Shown here in pieces: positions 7,485 to 15,948 of a stretch of DNA of 64,000 bases. Position numbers and translations under genes: made by a program. The DNA lies in assembly GCA_021776915.1 (NCBI GenBank), contig JAIQZU010000033.1, positions 1-64,000 on the forward strand, read 5' to 3'. The notes below the pieces were generated by a model. That model had not been told where the DNA came from, searched no databases, and worked only from the letters and a program-made list of their open reading frames with translations. Every line of letters begins with the position of its first letter. Positions within the stretch are counted from its first letter, which is position 1. Source of the stretch: Candidatus Scalindua sp. (GTDB lineage Bacteria; Planctomycetota; Brocadiia; Brocadiales; Scalinduaceae).

Positions 7485-8528
7485 ATGAAATCTCCCTATA
7501 TTACAATCCCTATAGCAATTATTGGTCTTGTGGCAAGCGTAATAGGGATTAAAACATGTTTCTTTGATAAATCACCACAGGAAGCTGTCGCCCCTGTTTT
7601 AGAAAAACAGACTAGTATAAAGCAAGACACCGAAAAAATTAAACAAGACATAAAGAAAATACATGAGTCATTAATTGCAAAAGGCATCGAACCAAAACAG
7701 CAACTTATAGATGATCTGGAAAAGAAAATCCAAGAACTTGAAAAAGAGCTGGAGGAGCGCACAAGTACAACAAAAGATAAGCGCGCTGAAGAAGCTTTGA
7801 TTGCTTCTAAAGCAGGTAATTATGAGAAAGCCAGGGAACTTTTTGAAACACTCAGAAAGGAAGAAAAGGAAAAAGAGAGAGAGCATGCTAAAACGGCATA
7901 TAACCTGGGCAATGTATATTTTATTGAATTGGATTTCTCGAAAGCACTAGAGGCTTATCTGGATGCCGTAAGACTTGCTCCTGATAATTCAACCTATTTA
8001 AACGAAGCAGGTTATACATTCCACACGTTAGCTCAGTACGACAAGGCAATTAAGTATTATGAGAAGGCTCTAAAGTCTGATTTAATGGCCTTTGGTAAAG
8101 GTCATCCAGATGTTGCTACTAGTTGGAACAACTTGGGGGCGGCCTGGGATGCAAAGGGTGAATACGACAAGGCAATTGAGTACTATGAGAAGGCTCTAAA
8201 GTCTGGTTTAAAGACCTTTGGTAAAGATCATCCACAAGTTGCTATTTATAGGAACAATCTGGGAGAAGCCTGGAGAAAAAAGGGTGAATATGATAAGGCG
8301 ATTGAGTATTATGAGAAGGCGCTAGAGTCTGACTTAAAGACCTTTGGAGAAGACCATCCGAACGTTGCAAGAGGCTGGAACAACCTGGGAAGTGCCTGGA
8401 ATGCAAAAGGTGAATACGACAAGGCGAAAAAATATTTTGAAAAAGCTTTAAAGAGTGTAAAAAAAACTGGGCTACCACATCGTATAAAATTAGTTGAAGA
8501 AAATCTAAAATCTATACGTGAAAGATGA
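7485..8528 (+). CDS. Membrane-anchored TPR protein with coiled coil
   Basis: 347 residues. Residues 5-27 form one hydrophobic segment (signal anchor), so the rest probably faces the periplasm-side compartment. Residues 40-95 are rich in Glu/Lys heptads (coiled coil). From about 100 there are tetratricopeptide repeats: one or two degenerate units, then three or four 42-residue units of the kinesin-light-chain type, such as YDKAIEYYEKALKS followed by FGKDHPxVA and NNLGxAWxxKGE. At DNA level the last units repeat with an exact 126-bp period (8037, 8163, 8289, 8415). The start has AAAGGAAC ahead of ATG. TPR arrays bind other proteins; no partner is evident from the neighbours. Confidence 0.75.
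   Translation: MKSPYITIPIAIIGLVASVIGIKTCFFDKSPQEAVAPVLEKQTSIKQDTEKIKQDIKKIHESLIAKGIEPKQQLIDDLEKKIQELEKELEERTSTTKDKRAEEALIASKAGNYEKARELFETLRKEEKEKEREHAKTAYNLGNVYFIELDFSKALEAYLDAVRLAPDNSTYLNEAGYTFHTLAQYDKAIKYYEKALKSDLMAFGKGHPDVATSWNNLGAAWDAKGEYDKAIEYYEKALKSGLKTFGKDHPQVAIYRNNLGEAWRKKGEYDKAIEYYEKALESDLKTFGEDHPNVARGWNNLGSAWNAKGEYDKAKKYFEKALKSVKKTGLPHRIKLVEENLKSIRER
8037..8430 (+). repeat. 126-bp tandem repeats encoding TPR units
   Basis: The TACGACAAGGC-type unit start recurs at 8037, 8163, 8289 and 8415, exactly 126 bp (42 codons) apart, with few differences between units. Such close repeats can gain or lose units by recombination. Confidence 0.75.
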
Positions 8529-8825
8529 AGGTTGAATATGAAGTTTTCAGGGTCAAGTCTGCTTGTGGCTTAACTTGCCAAGCTTAGGGCGCGCCTCGCC
8601 ACTTGACAAATAATTCAATCCCTGGGCCTGACACAGGAGGCATTTTCAGGTTTGTTGGGAATATCCATCCAGACACATCGTAATTGGGAACAAGGGACGA
8701 GGGAACCACGCGGGCCAGCAATGGCATTATTGCGCATTGCAGAGAAAAATCCAAAGGTGCTTTTCTCCTGATGTGGGAAAATCTATAACTCAATGACGGA
8801 ACAGGATCAGGCCTAATCACACAAT
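8529..8825. other. Intergenic region without recognisable gene
   Basis: About 300 bp between the TPR gene and higA. A minus-strand frame of 81 codons (8584-8829) exists, but it lacks a start signal and has no recognisable motif, although its end reads like protein (PPVSGPGIELFVKW). It could be the remnant of a displaced gene. Confidence 0.4.
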
Positions 8826-9143
8826 TCAAACTGATGTTACAGGCTCTATCCTGGACAGTTCGTCTTTCATCTGCTCTTCAGCATGCCACAAATCATATGC
8901 CTGCTGCATGCGCAACCATAGCCCCGGCCCGTTACCCGTAAATCTGCCAATCCTGAGCGCCATCTCTGTTGTGATTGGTTGAGTACAGGACAAGATGCGG
9001 TGTAATTGCTGTCGGGATATGCCCAGTCGTCTGGCTGCTTCGCTGACTGATATCCCAAGCTTTGGAATCACATCTTTACAGAAAATCTCACCTGGATGAG
9101 TTGGTGAACGTTTTACTGGACGTTTAACGGAATACTCTCTCAT
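8826..9143 (-). CDS. higA: HigA-type antitoxin (XRE helix-turn-helix)
   Basis: 105 residues. Starts with the family's typical THPGEIF, then a helix-turn-helix GISVSEAARRLGISRQQLHRIL at about 30-51 and the ALRIGRFTGNGPGLWLRMQQAYDLW ending seen in HigA/VapI antitoxins. It lies 9 bp after the toxin gene, in the toxin-first order typical of higBA. It should bind and neutralise HigB and repress the shared promoter upstream of 9428. GAGGT precedes the start codon. Confidence 0.88.
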   Translation of the reverse strand: MREYSVKRPVKRSPTHPGEIFCKDVIPKLGISVSEAARRLGISRQQLHRILSCTQPITTEMALRIGRFTGNGPGLWLRMQQAYDLWHAEEQMKDELSRIEPVTSV

Positions 9144-9152
9144 GATTTTACC

Positions 9153-9428
9153 TCAATGATATTGTTCAAGATTAACCCTCAGCGCTTCACCTTCATTCCA
9201 CTCAAATGTGATACACCATGGTCCGTTAACGTGAATAGTGTAACGTTCAGGTGTGCCCTGAAGGCCATGAAAATTAAAACCGGGTACATTTAGGTCTTTC
9301 AAAGACTCTGTTTGATCCAAAGCATCCAGGCGTCTTAAACAACGTGATTGTAAACTCTGTTGAATCCGTCGTGTACGGCCTTGCTCAAACAACTCGGCAA
9401 GCCCCTTGTGCTTGAAGCTCTTAATCAT
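9153..9428 (-). CDS. higB: HigB-type toxin (RelE-superfamily mRNA interferase)
   Basis: 91 residues from ATG 9428. The frame is open further upstream, but the family begins with MIKSFKHKGL, which fixes this start. Other landmarks are LQSRCLRRLDALDQ, LNVPGFNFHGLQG and a WCITFEW near the end, as in HigB toxins that cut mRNA at the ribosome. The ribosome site is weak. The upstream open frame runs through repeat DNA and is not coding. Confidence 0.87.
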   Translation of the reverse strand: MIKSFKHKGLAELFEQGRTRRIQQSLQSRCLRRLDALDQTESLKDLNVPGFNFHGLQGTPERYTIHVNGPWCITFEWNEGEALRVNLEQYH

Positions 9429-9769
9429 TATCAGGATTGTACCATCATTTGACACACTGTCAACTACTATGTTACAGCCTGGAAAAACGTGTGTTTTATT
9501 GTGGACAGATGGGGTAGATCCCCGCCTGTCTGCCGGTAGGCAGTTGCACAAAAAGCGCCGAGGACTTTCCCCGGACAGACAGCGCCGAGAACCTATCTTA
9601 AAAAGTGACAAATGTTTCTGACCATCATACATTATCTTGTTTAGCTGCCTTTTGAGAAATGCTATTCTCAAAGTCCCCACTCATTCTTAACATCCACATA
9701 ATACCTTCTTGATTATATATCCGCTTTTGCGTAAGATGATACACATTTAATGATATCCACAAGTTTAAT
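9429..9769. other. Intergenic region between higB and the CcmH/DsbA-like gene, with repeats
   Basis: This holds the higBA promoter region and, at 9519-9592, two adjacent copies of the GCGCCGAGG dispersed repeat. I see no gene. Confidence 0.5.
9519..9592 (+). repeat. Two tandem copies of the dispersed CCCCGGAC...GCGCCGAG repeat, one interrupted
   Basis: Copy one is TCCCCG (9519-9524) and ACAAAAAGCGCCGAGGAC (9548-9565), split by a 23-bp insert with a CTGCC/GGCAG hairpin. Copy two is 9568-9592. Further copies lie at 39068, 40240 and 62455. TCCCCGCCTGTC at 239-250 matches the first 12 bases. All copies are intergenic. Confidence 0.7.
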
Positions 9770-10576
9770 ATGATGATTAAATCTTATAATCTCTTAAATA
9801 CTCCGGTAAAGCATTCTTTACGCACTTTCTTATTATTGATTTCCGTCATCTTCTTTATTGAAGTAGTGCCGGTTACACAATCAATTTATCCGGAATGTGA
9901 AGCTGAGGAAACAATCCAACAGGATGAAACCATCGAGTTAGTCGAAGAAATTCTCGCCAATCGCAAATGTCCCTGCCAATGCGGCAAATACCTGCCTGGC
10001 AGTCCCAGTCTACCTGCATGTTTTGGATGCAGTGCCGGTAAGGCCGAAATCAGTTATGTGCTGGAAAGCCTTGAATCCGGAAAGGAAACCGATGAGATTT
10101 TATTGAACCTTGATAGCCCCATCATAATTGATATCTTTGCTGACTACACAAATCCAGAAATATCTAGAATATGGAATCTGGCCAGGACTGTCTCTTCTGA
10201 ACTTCATCAGAGAAGGGTTGTACTACGCCCACCGGGCTTGACAAGGGAGGCTCAGCGCGCTATTAAAATCGCAGAGTATGCGCGTTTTAAAGGAAAATTC
10301 AGCATAATCCAGGAAGCCCTGATTAATCATAATGGACCATGGGATTGGCGTACTCTCATTGATCTTGTTGCCAAATACGATCAGATACCACAACAAATTA
10401 ATGAATATATTAACAGTATTACGATTGAACGACAGATCGCTAAAGATCAACAACACGCAGGAGAACGCGGCATAGAGTCTTATCCGACAATTACTATAAA
10501 CAATACAATTGTACTTGCCACAGATACGGCTATTCGCCAGACAATAGAAGGAATCCTGCTGCAACACAGTATATGA
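9770..10576 (+). CDS. Exported CcmH-like/DsbA-like thioredoxin-fold fusion
   Basis: 268 residues. A hydrophobic stretch at about 17-38 is a signal peptide or anchor. Residues 50-105 resemble the CcmH/CycL finger: VEEILANRKCPCQCGKYL and a second Cys pair in ACFGCSAGK, where CcmH has LRCxxC. From 110 on the sequence follows the DsbA/thioredoxin fold (IIIDIFADYTNPEISRIW, later GIESYPTITINN with the cis-Pro), but the usual CxxC after the first strand is replaced by NPEISR. It may therefore bind rather than oxidise. Five Cys in the first domain suggest thiol chemistry in cytochrome c assembly or metal handling. Start is ATG 9770 or 9773. Confidence 0.55.
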   Translation: MMIKSYNLLNTPVKHSLRTFLLLISVIFFIEVVPVTQSIYPECEAEETIQQDETIELVEEILANRKCPCQCGKYLPGSPSLPACFGCSAGKAEISYVLESLESGKETDEILLNLDSPIIIDIFADYTNPEISRIWNLARTVSSELHQRRVVLRPPGLTREAQRAIKIAEYARFKGKFSIIQEALINHNGPWDWRTLIDLVAKYDQIPQQINEYINSITIERQIAKDQQHAGERGIESYPTITINNTIVLATDTAIRQTIEGILLQHSI

Positions 10577-10609
10577 TAGATTGGGTTTAGGGATTTAGGG
10601 GTTGATCTT

Positions 10610-11839
10610 ATGAAGAAGTTTCCATTACACTGGCAAATCTTAACGGCGCTGATATCAGGCATATTATACGGCCTTTATCTGACTGAATATGTGAGCTATA
10701 TCAGCTGGATGGGTGTGATATTCATGCGTGCACTCAAGATGCTGATAATACCATTAATCGTTACTTCAATAGCATCCGGCATTGCAAATATAGGCAATTC
10801 CGGCAAACTCGGCAAACTCGGCCTGAAGACTATCTCATATTATGTGATCACGAGTATATTCGCAATACTTGCCGGATTGTTAATGGTTAACCTCTTAAAA
10901 CCGGGTGTGGGTGCGGATATGGGTTTTACAGAACCCATAGAGGGACTTGCAAGTGCGAAAGAATCATTCGGGAGTACTTTAATAAGTATAATCCCTGAAA
11001 ATATCTTTGTAGCATTTGTTAACAGCACGATGTTGCCTGTTATTTTTTTCTCTATCCTGACAGGTATTTTTATTACAAAAATATCAGGAAAACATAAGGA
11101 ATTCTGCGTCACTGCTCTTAATGCCGGCTTTGAGCTGATGATGAAGATAACACACTTTATCATCAAGTTTACGCCTTATGGTGTGTTTGGAATAGTTGCA
11201 GTGACGGTGGCAGAACAGGCAGGTGACACTGCGGCATTACTGAATATTGCCAGTAGATTGGGCCTTTACATGATAGCCGTAATGTCCGGTTTGTTTATAC
11301 ACGCGATTATCGTCCTTCCATTAATCCTGAGACTGGTGGGAAAAATCAACCCATATACCCACTTTAAAGCCCTCAGGATTCCACTTATCACGGCATTCTC
11401 GACTTCATCGTCGTCCGCAACCCTCCCTTTAACACTAGAGGAAGTCGAAGAAAAATCAGGAGTTTCCAACAGGGTAAGCAGTCTCGTTTTACCACTTGGA
11501 GCCACAATAAATATGGACGGCACTGCTCTCTATGAGTGTGTTGCTGCCATGTTCATAGCCCAGGCGTATGGCATAGAGTTAAGCTTCCTTCAACAGGGAA
11601 TTGTAGTAGCAACCGCCCTGCTCGCCTCTATCGGTGCTGCAGGAATCCCAATGGCCGGTTTTGTAATGATTTCGATAATTCTAACTGCCGTTGGACTGCC
11701 GCTGGAAGGTGTCGGATTGATTCTGGCAGTTGACAGGATACTCGACATGTTCAGGACATCCGTCAACGTATGGAGTGACAGCTGCGGTGCAGTAGTAATT
11801 GCCAAAACTGAAGGTGAAAAACTGAACTACGATAAGTAA
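10610..11839 (+). CDS. gltP: Dicarboxylate/amino acid:cation (Na+ or H+) symporter
   Basis: 409 residues, the normal length for the DAACS/GltP family. About eight membrane helices with two re-entrant loops can be read. The serine-rich HP1 tip is FSTSSSSATLPLT (about 262-274), followed by the hallmark NMDGTALYECVAA in TM7 and the GIPMAGFVM HP2 region. It takes up glutamate, aspartate or C4-dicarboxylates with protons or sodium. It stands alone on the plus strand. The gene symbol is by family; the exact substrate cannot be read from the sequence. Confidence 0.85.
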   Translation: MKKFPLHWQILTALISGILYGLYLTEYVSYISWMGVIFMRALKMLIIPLIVTSIASGIANIGNSGKLGKLGLKTISYYVITSIFAILAGLLMVNLLKPGVGADMGFTEPIEGLASAKESFGSTLISIIPENIFVAFVNSTMLPVIFFSILTGIFITKISGKHKEFCVTALNAGFELMMKITHFIIKFTPYGVFGIVAVTVAEQAGDTAALLNIASRLGLYMIAVMSGLFIHAIIVLPLILRLVGKINPYTHFKALRIPLITAFSTSSSSATLPLTLEEVEEKSGVSNRVSSLVLPLGATINMDGTALYECVAAMFIAQAYGIELSFLQQGIVVATALLASIGAAGIPMAGFVMISIILTAVGLPLEGVGLILAVDRILDMFRTSVNVWSDSCGAVVIAKTEGEKLNYDK

Positions 11840-11916
11840 TTTAAGAATTGAGAAATAAACATAATCTTTTAATCCCTCAATTCCTAAATCCTTAAATCCC
11901 TTAATAATATCAGCAT

Positions 11917-12282
11917 CTAGCCTAAATACTTTCTCAGCAATTCTACAGTTTTTTTATCATGAAGTTTGTCTTTGCCATATCCTTCTACAGCGCCACATTC
12001 TATGGCTTTGTCCATTTGCTCTTTGTAGTTGGTAACCATCATCAAAGGTGTATCAAAACGACCGTCCTTTTTTATCTCCTTTATCAACTCCAGACCGCCC
12101 TCTTGATCAAACGCCCCTATCCGGTTAATTATGACCAGGTCGTAATCCTGCTTCTCTAAACAACCTATTATCTTCTTTAAGAGTTTCTCCCTTGTTACCT
12201 TTGCGGAAAAGTTTTTCTCAATCAATGAAGTAATTTGAGGATTGTCCTGGTCACAATGGCCAACAATCAATACATTCTTCAT
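11917..12282 (-). CDS. Degenerate response-regulator receiver protein
   Basis: 121 residues, single receiver-like domain. The beta1 acidic pair is present (HCDQD) and so is the switch lysine near the end (EGYGKDKL). The beta3 segment reads YDLVIINRIGAF, with Asn where the phosphorylated Asp should be, so normal phosphorylation is unlikely. The start is unusual: an 11-base G run (12289-12299 on the plus strand as C11) occupies the ribosome-binding position six bases before ATG. Slippage in this run could vary expression. It has no partner kinase next to it. Confidence 0.65.
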   Translation of the reverse strand: MKNVLIVGHCDQDNPQITSLIEKNFSAKVTREKLLKKIIGCLEKQDYDLVIINRIGAFDQEGGLELIKEIKKDGRFDTPLMMVTNYKEQMDKAIECGAVEGYGKDKLHDKKTVELLRKYLG

Positions 12283-12288
12283 ATAATA

Positions 12289-12299
12289 CCCCCCCCCCC
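12289..12299 (-). promoter_or_regulatory. G11 homopolymer in the ribosome-binding position
   Basis: Eleven consecutive C on the plus strand (G on the coding strand) lie right before the start of the receiver gene, with six bases between run and ATG. A run of this length is slippage-prone and takes the place of the Shine-Dalgarno sequence. Confidence 0.6.
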
Positions 12300-12411
12300 A
12301 CTAATAACACTCAAATACATACACTATACAATATAATCTATCTGACAAATACGTGCATGTCAAGGGCATGGATTACTTTAAAATTACAACTGAAACTTTA
12401 AACTGTAAATA

Positions 12412-12458
12412 ATCGGCTTTTTTGATAATATATTCAAGTCATTTAGAGAATAGCCGAT
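12412..12458 (+). promoter_or_regulatory. 7-bp inverted repeat in the glnS leader
   Basis: ATCGGCT (12412-12418) pairs with AGCCGAT (12452-12458), separated by 33 bp, just before the glnS start. It may be an attenuator-like or operator structure. Support is weak because the arms are short. Confidence 0.3.
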
Positions 12459-12481
12459 AAAAAATAATTGGGGTAAACTAA

Positions 12482-14206
12482 TTGGGACAGCAAGATAACG
12501 ATCAAAACAGAGAGAGTGAAGGAAGCAAAGAGGGTTCGGTAGACTTTATCAGGACAATTGTCGCCGAAGATGTCAGTTCGAATAAATGGGACGGAAAGGT
12601 GATAACAAGATTTCCGCCGGAGCCAAACGGTTTTTTACATATAGGTCATGCCAAATCAATCTGTCTGAATTTCGGCATTGCCGCTGAAAACAAAGGTGGC
12701 CGTTGCCATTTAAGATTTGATGATACCAATCCTGTCAGAGAAGAAGGCAGGTACGTCAACTCTATACAGGATGATGTGCGCTGGCTGGGCTGGGACTGGG
12801 GAGGACATTTATACTACGCTTCAGATTATTTCGAGAAGATGTATGAGTATGCTGTTCAATTAATCAAGAATGGTTTCGCTTATGTCTGCGATCTGGATGC
12901 CGGCCAGACGAGAGAGTACCGTGGAACCCTGACAAAACCAGGTAAAGACAGCCCTTATAGAAACCGCAGTGTTGAAGAAAATATGGATATGTTTATGCGC
13001 ATGAAAGAGGGGGAATTTGAAGACGGTTCTCGTGTTCTTCGCGCCAAAATAGACATGTCTTCACCTAATATGAATTTACGTGATCCGGTCATGTACCGCA
13101 TTTTGCATGCAGAACACCACCGTACAGGCAGCAAGTGGAGTATATACCCCACCTACGATTGGGCACATGGCCTGGAAGATTCTATTGAGGATATTACACA
13201 TTCTGTCTGTACACTGGAATTTGAGAACCACAGGCCTCTGTATGACTGGTACCTTGATAAGCTGGAAATTCATCATCCCCAACAGATTGAGTTTGCGCGC
13301 CTGGAACTTACCTATACCGTCATGAGCAAGAGAAAGCTTCTGCAATTGGTTGAAGAAGGACGCGTCAAAAGCTGGGATGATCCCCGCATGCCGACTATTT
13401 CCGGTATGCGAAGGCGTGGATACAGCCCTGAAGCCATTCGTGAATTCTGCAGGCGCATCGGAATAAACAAGTTTAACAGCACTATTGATATAGCCCTTCT
13501 GGAACATTGCATACGTGAAGACCTGAATAAGACTTCGAACCGCGTAATGGCCGTTTTAAGGCCATTGAAGGTGGTCATAGACAACTATCCAGATAATGAT
13601 GAGGAATGGATGGACGCCGTAAATAATCCTGAAGACCAGAGCGCCGGCACCAGGAAGGTCCCATTCTCTAAAGTGATATACATCGAACAGGATGATTTTA
13701 TGGAAGACCCTCCTAAAAAGTTTTTTCGTTTAGGACCGGGCAGAGAAGTCAGACTGCGCTATGCCTATTTTGTGACCTGTACTGATGTGATAAAGGATGA
13801 TGACGGAAAGATCGTTGAATTGCACTGCAGTTACGATCCGGCTACCCGTGGCGGCAATGCTCCTGACGGACGGAAGGTCAAGTCTACACTTCACTGGGTA
13901 TCTGCTTCCCATGCATTACGTACTGAAGCCAGATTGTATGACCATCTTTTTACAAAGGAACGTCCTGACGAAGCGGCAGAGGGAGAAGACTTCAGATCAA
14001 ACCTGAACCAGAAATCACTTCAGATTCTTTCAGACTGTATGGTAGAGCCAAGCCTTAAAGATGCAAAACCATTTGACAGGGTTCAGTTTGAAAGGCTCGG
14101 ATATTTCTGTGTGGATACAGATACTACTGAGGAAAATCTGGTTATTAATAGAACTGTTACGCTGCGAGACACATGGGCAAAGGTACAAAAGAAGGGTGTA
14201 AAATAA
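12482..14206 (+). CDS. glnS: Glutamine--tRNA ligase
   Basis: 574 residues, starting at TTG 12482 after GGGG. Class I signature [15 protein letters not shown] with HIGH at 53-56, and a KMSKS variant VMSKRKL near 280. Other GlnRS landmarks are RFDDTNP and [25 protein letters not shown]. The C-terminal anticodon-binding beta-barrels are complete ([16 protein letters not shown] end). It charges tRNA-Gln directly. Length matches the bacterial family. No operon partner. Confidence 0.95.
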   Translation: MGQQDNDQNRESEGSKEGSVDFIRTIVAEDVSSNKWDGKVITRFPPEPNGFLHIGHAKSICLNFGIAAENKGGRCHLRFDDTNPVREEGRYVNSIQDDVRWLGWDWGGHLYYASDYFEKMYEYAVQLIKNGFAYVCDLDAGQTREYRGTLTKPGKDSPYRNRSVEENMDMFMRMKEGEFEDGSRVLRAKIDMSSPNMNLRDPVMYRILHAEHHRTGSKWSIYPTYDWAHGLEDSIEDITHSVCTLEFENHRPLYDWYLDKLEIHHPQQIEFARLELTYTVMSKRKLLQLVEEGRVKSWDDPRMPTISGMRRRGYSPEAIREFCRRIGINKFNSTIDIALLEHCIREDLNKTSNRVMAVLRPLKVVIDNYPDNDEEWMDAVNNPEDQSAGTRKVPFSKVIYIEQDDFMEDPPKKFFRLGPGREVRLRYAYFVTCTDVIKDDDGKIVELHCSYDPATRGGNAPDGRKVKSTLHWVSASHALRTEARLYDHLFTKERPDEAAEGEDFRSNLNQKSLQILSDCMVEPSLKDAKPFDRVQFERLGYFCVDTDTTEENLVINRTVTLRDTWAKVQKKGVK

Positions 14207-14232
14207 ACAGGTATAATTCAAAATCCTTGTTT

Positions 14233-14715
14233 CTAATCTCTTACAAAGTCACCGGACTTTCCACCGGATTTTCTGGCCAGGAATATATCACTTATGAGCA
14301 TTGACTTATCTGCAGATTTGCACATATCATATATAGTGAGTGCACAAACAGAGACCGCAGTGAGCGCTTCCATCTCAACACCCGTCTTAGCAGTGATCTT
14401 CACCTCAGAAGTGATTTCGATACAATCCTTATTATTGTCTGCATAGTCAATTTTAACAGAATTCAGATTAAGTGGATGGCACATCGGGATAAGCTCGCTT
14501 GTTTTCTTTGCAGCCATTATGCCGGCCACACGAGCCACTCCAAGGACGTCACCTTTAACTATTTTCTTATCCATAATCAAATTGAATGTTTCCGGAGTCA
14601 TTGTAACCGTGGCATGAGCCACAGCGACACGTTCGGTAATTTTCTTTTGTGTGACGTCTACCATCCGGGAAGCTCCATTTTCGTCGATATGAGATAGTTT
14701 TGTTTCTTTTGACAT
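14233..14715 (-). CDS. moaC: Cyclic pyranopterin monophosphate synthase
   Basis: 160 residues, full length. Conserved parts: HIDENGASRMVDV, KGDVLGVARVAGIMAAKKT, the IPMCHPLNL active-site loop, and TGVEMEALTAVSVCALTIYDMCK. It makes cPMP, the first stable molybdenum-cofactor intermediate, from the product of MoaA. It is 121 bp downstream of moaA in the same direction. NXR needs the bis-MGD form of this cofactor, which explains the placement downstream of nxrA. Confidence 0.95.
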   Translation of the reverse strand: MSKETKLSHIDENGASRMVDVTQKKITERVAVAHATVTMTPETFNLIMDKKIVKGDVLGVARVAGIMAAKKTSELIPMCHPLNLNSVKIDYADNNKDCIEITSEVKITAKTGVEMEALTAVSVCALTIYDMCKSADKSMLISDIFLARKSGGKSGDFVRD

Positions 14716-14773
14716 GATATATCCGGATTAACAGGAAAAGAAATTAATTATCTGTGTTACTCTAATCCACATG

Positions 14774-14828
14774 GCATACCTCCCTTTCGAGAGGATTCCA
14801 GAATTTGAACCCTCTTGCACAGCTATGC
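14774..14828 (-). ncRNA. Candidate structured leader between moaA and moaC
   Basis: On the coding strand a CCTCTC/GGGAGG hairpin with a GAAA tetraloop (14779-14794) is enclosed by a GCATA/TATGC pair (14774-14778 and 14824-14828). It sits in the moaA-moaC gap, upstream of moaC. It might be a cofactor-sensing or processing structure. I cannot match it to the known Moco riboswitch by eye. Confidence 0.3.
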
Positions 14829-14836
14829 TCTTATGA

Positions 14837-15814
14837 TCAACCGCCGATCCGATTCATTACGGCACTGTTCTTTCCTGAATGGACGACTGGCTTCATGTCT
14901 GTAACCCTGAGGAAAGCATCTGTCAGTTTACGCTGCATCTCGTTTTCATCTAAATTGGAAGATCTCAGGATATCTTTTATGTCAACCTCTCCACCAGTCA
15001 GGAGGCACGAACGTAGTTTGCCGTCAGATGTAAGCCTCAGGCGATTACAGGTTTTGCAAAATGGCTTTGACACCGCTGAAATAAATCCTATTGACCCCAG
15101 AGCACCCTTTATTCTGTAAATAGTGGCAGGACCACCTCCAATACGCTGTTTATCCGGTACAAGCTCACCAACCTCCCGGACCATTTCCATTATCTCTGAA
15201 GTCGGCATAAAGCGATCTTCATCAACCATATCCTTCCATCCGGAAGCCATAAGTTCTATGAATCTCAGCTCTATATCTCTCTCCATGATATATCTGACAA
15301 AATCCTGGATTTCATCATCATTATCACCACGCATCACCACTGCATTCATCTTTGTGCCTTTGAAACCTGCTTTTAATACTGCCTCAACCCCATCAAAGAC
15401 GTCAACAATATTGCCTCCTCTTGTTATTTCCGAGAAACGATCTTTTCTCATTGTGTCGAGACTGATGTTCAATCTGGAGAGACCGCTCTTTTTCAATGCA
15501 GTGGCATATTCCTTAAGATAGACTCCATTTGTGGTCAACGCTATATCATTAATACCACTGATCGCCGATATCTCTTTAATAAGAGAGGTGATACCTTTCC
15601 TGACAAGTGGTTCACCACCCGTAATTCTTATCTTGTTTACGCCAAGACTTACTCCATGTTTAATAATCTTCAGAATTTCTTCAAAGCTGAGAATTTCTTC
15701 TTTCATGCTAAGCTCTGTACCACCCGGCGGCATGCAATAGATACATCTTAAGTTACACAAATCTGTAACAGAAATACGCAGATAACTAATTTTTCTTGAA
15801 TGTTTATCAATCAT
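14837..15814 (-). CDS. moaA: GTP 3',8-cyclase (radical SAM)
   Basis: 325 residues. N-terminal radical-SAM motif CNLRCIYCMP (CX3CX2C), the ITGGEPLVRKG strand, and a second C-terminal cluster site CKTCNRLRLTSDG...C. It ends with GG, the conserved C-terminal glycine pair that reaches into the active site in MoaA. It converts GTP to 3',8-cH2GTP in molybdenum-cofactor synthesis, followed by MoaC just downstream. No clear ribosome site precedes ATG 15814. Confidence 0.95.
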   Translation of the reverse strand: MIDKHSRKISYLRISVTDLCNLRCIYCMPPGGTELSMKEEILSFEEILKIIKHGVSLGVNKIRITGGEPLVRKGITSLIKEISAISGINDIALTTNGVYLKEYATALKKSGLSRLNISLDTMRKDRFSEITRGGNIVDVFDGVEAVLKAGFKGTKMNAVVMRGDNDDEIQDFVRYIMERDIELRFIELMASGWKDMVDEDRFMPTSEIMEMVREVGELVPDKQRIGGGPATIYRIKGALGSIGFISAVSKPFCKTCNRLRLTSDGKLRSCLLTGGEVDIKDILRSSNLDENEMQRKLTDAFLRVTDMKPVVHSGKNSAVMNRIGG

Positions 15815-15948
15815 TTAATATTTTACCTTTGGCAGATATTATGACACGGTGACACATAAAATGTAAGAAGCGCAAGACATTACGCCCCTACTTTAAGACA
15901 AGTTTGGAATTCCTACTCGTTTTATTATAAAAAGCTTTCATTAAAAAG

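Noticed and set aside
8584-8829. 81-codon minus-strand frame with a protein-like end
   Set aside because: No ribosome site, no recognisable domain and a position in a decayed-looking gap. I list the region only as intergenic.
11845-11883. GAATTGAG/CTCAATTC inverted repeat after the symporter gene
   Set aside because: Short, A/T-rich, long loop and no T run. Not convincing as a terminator.
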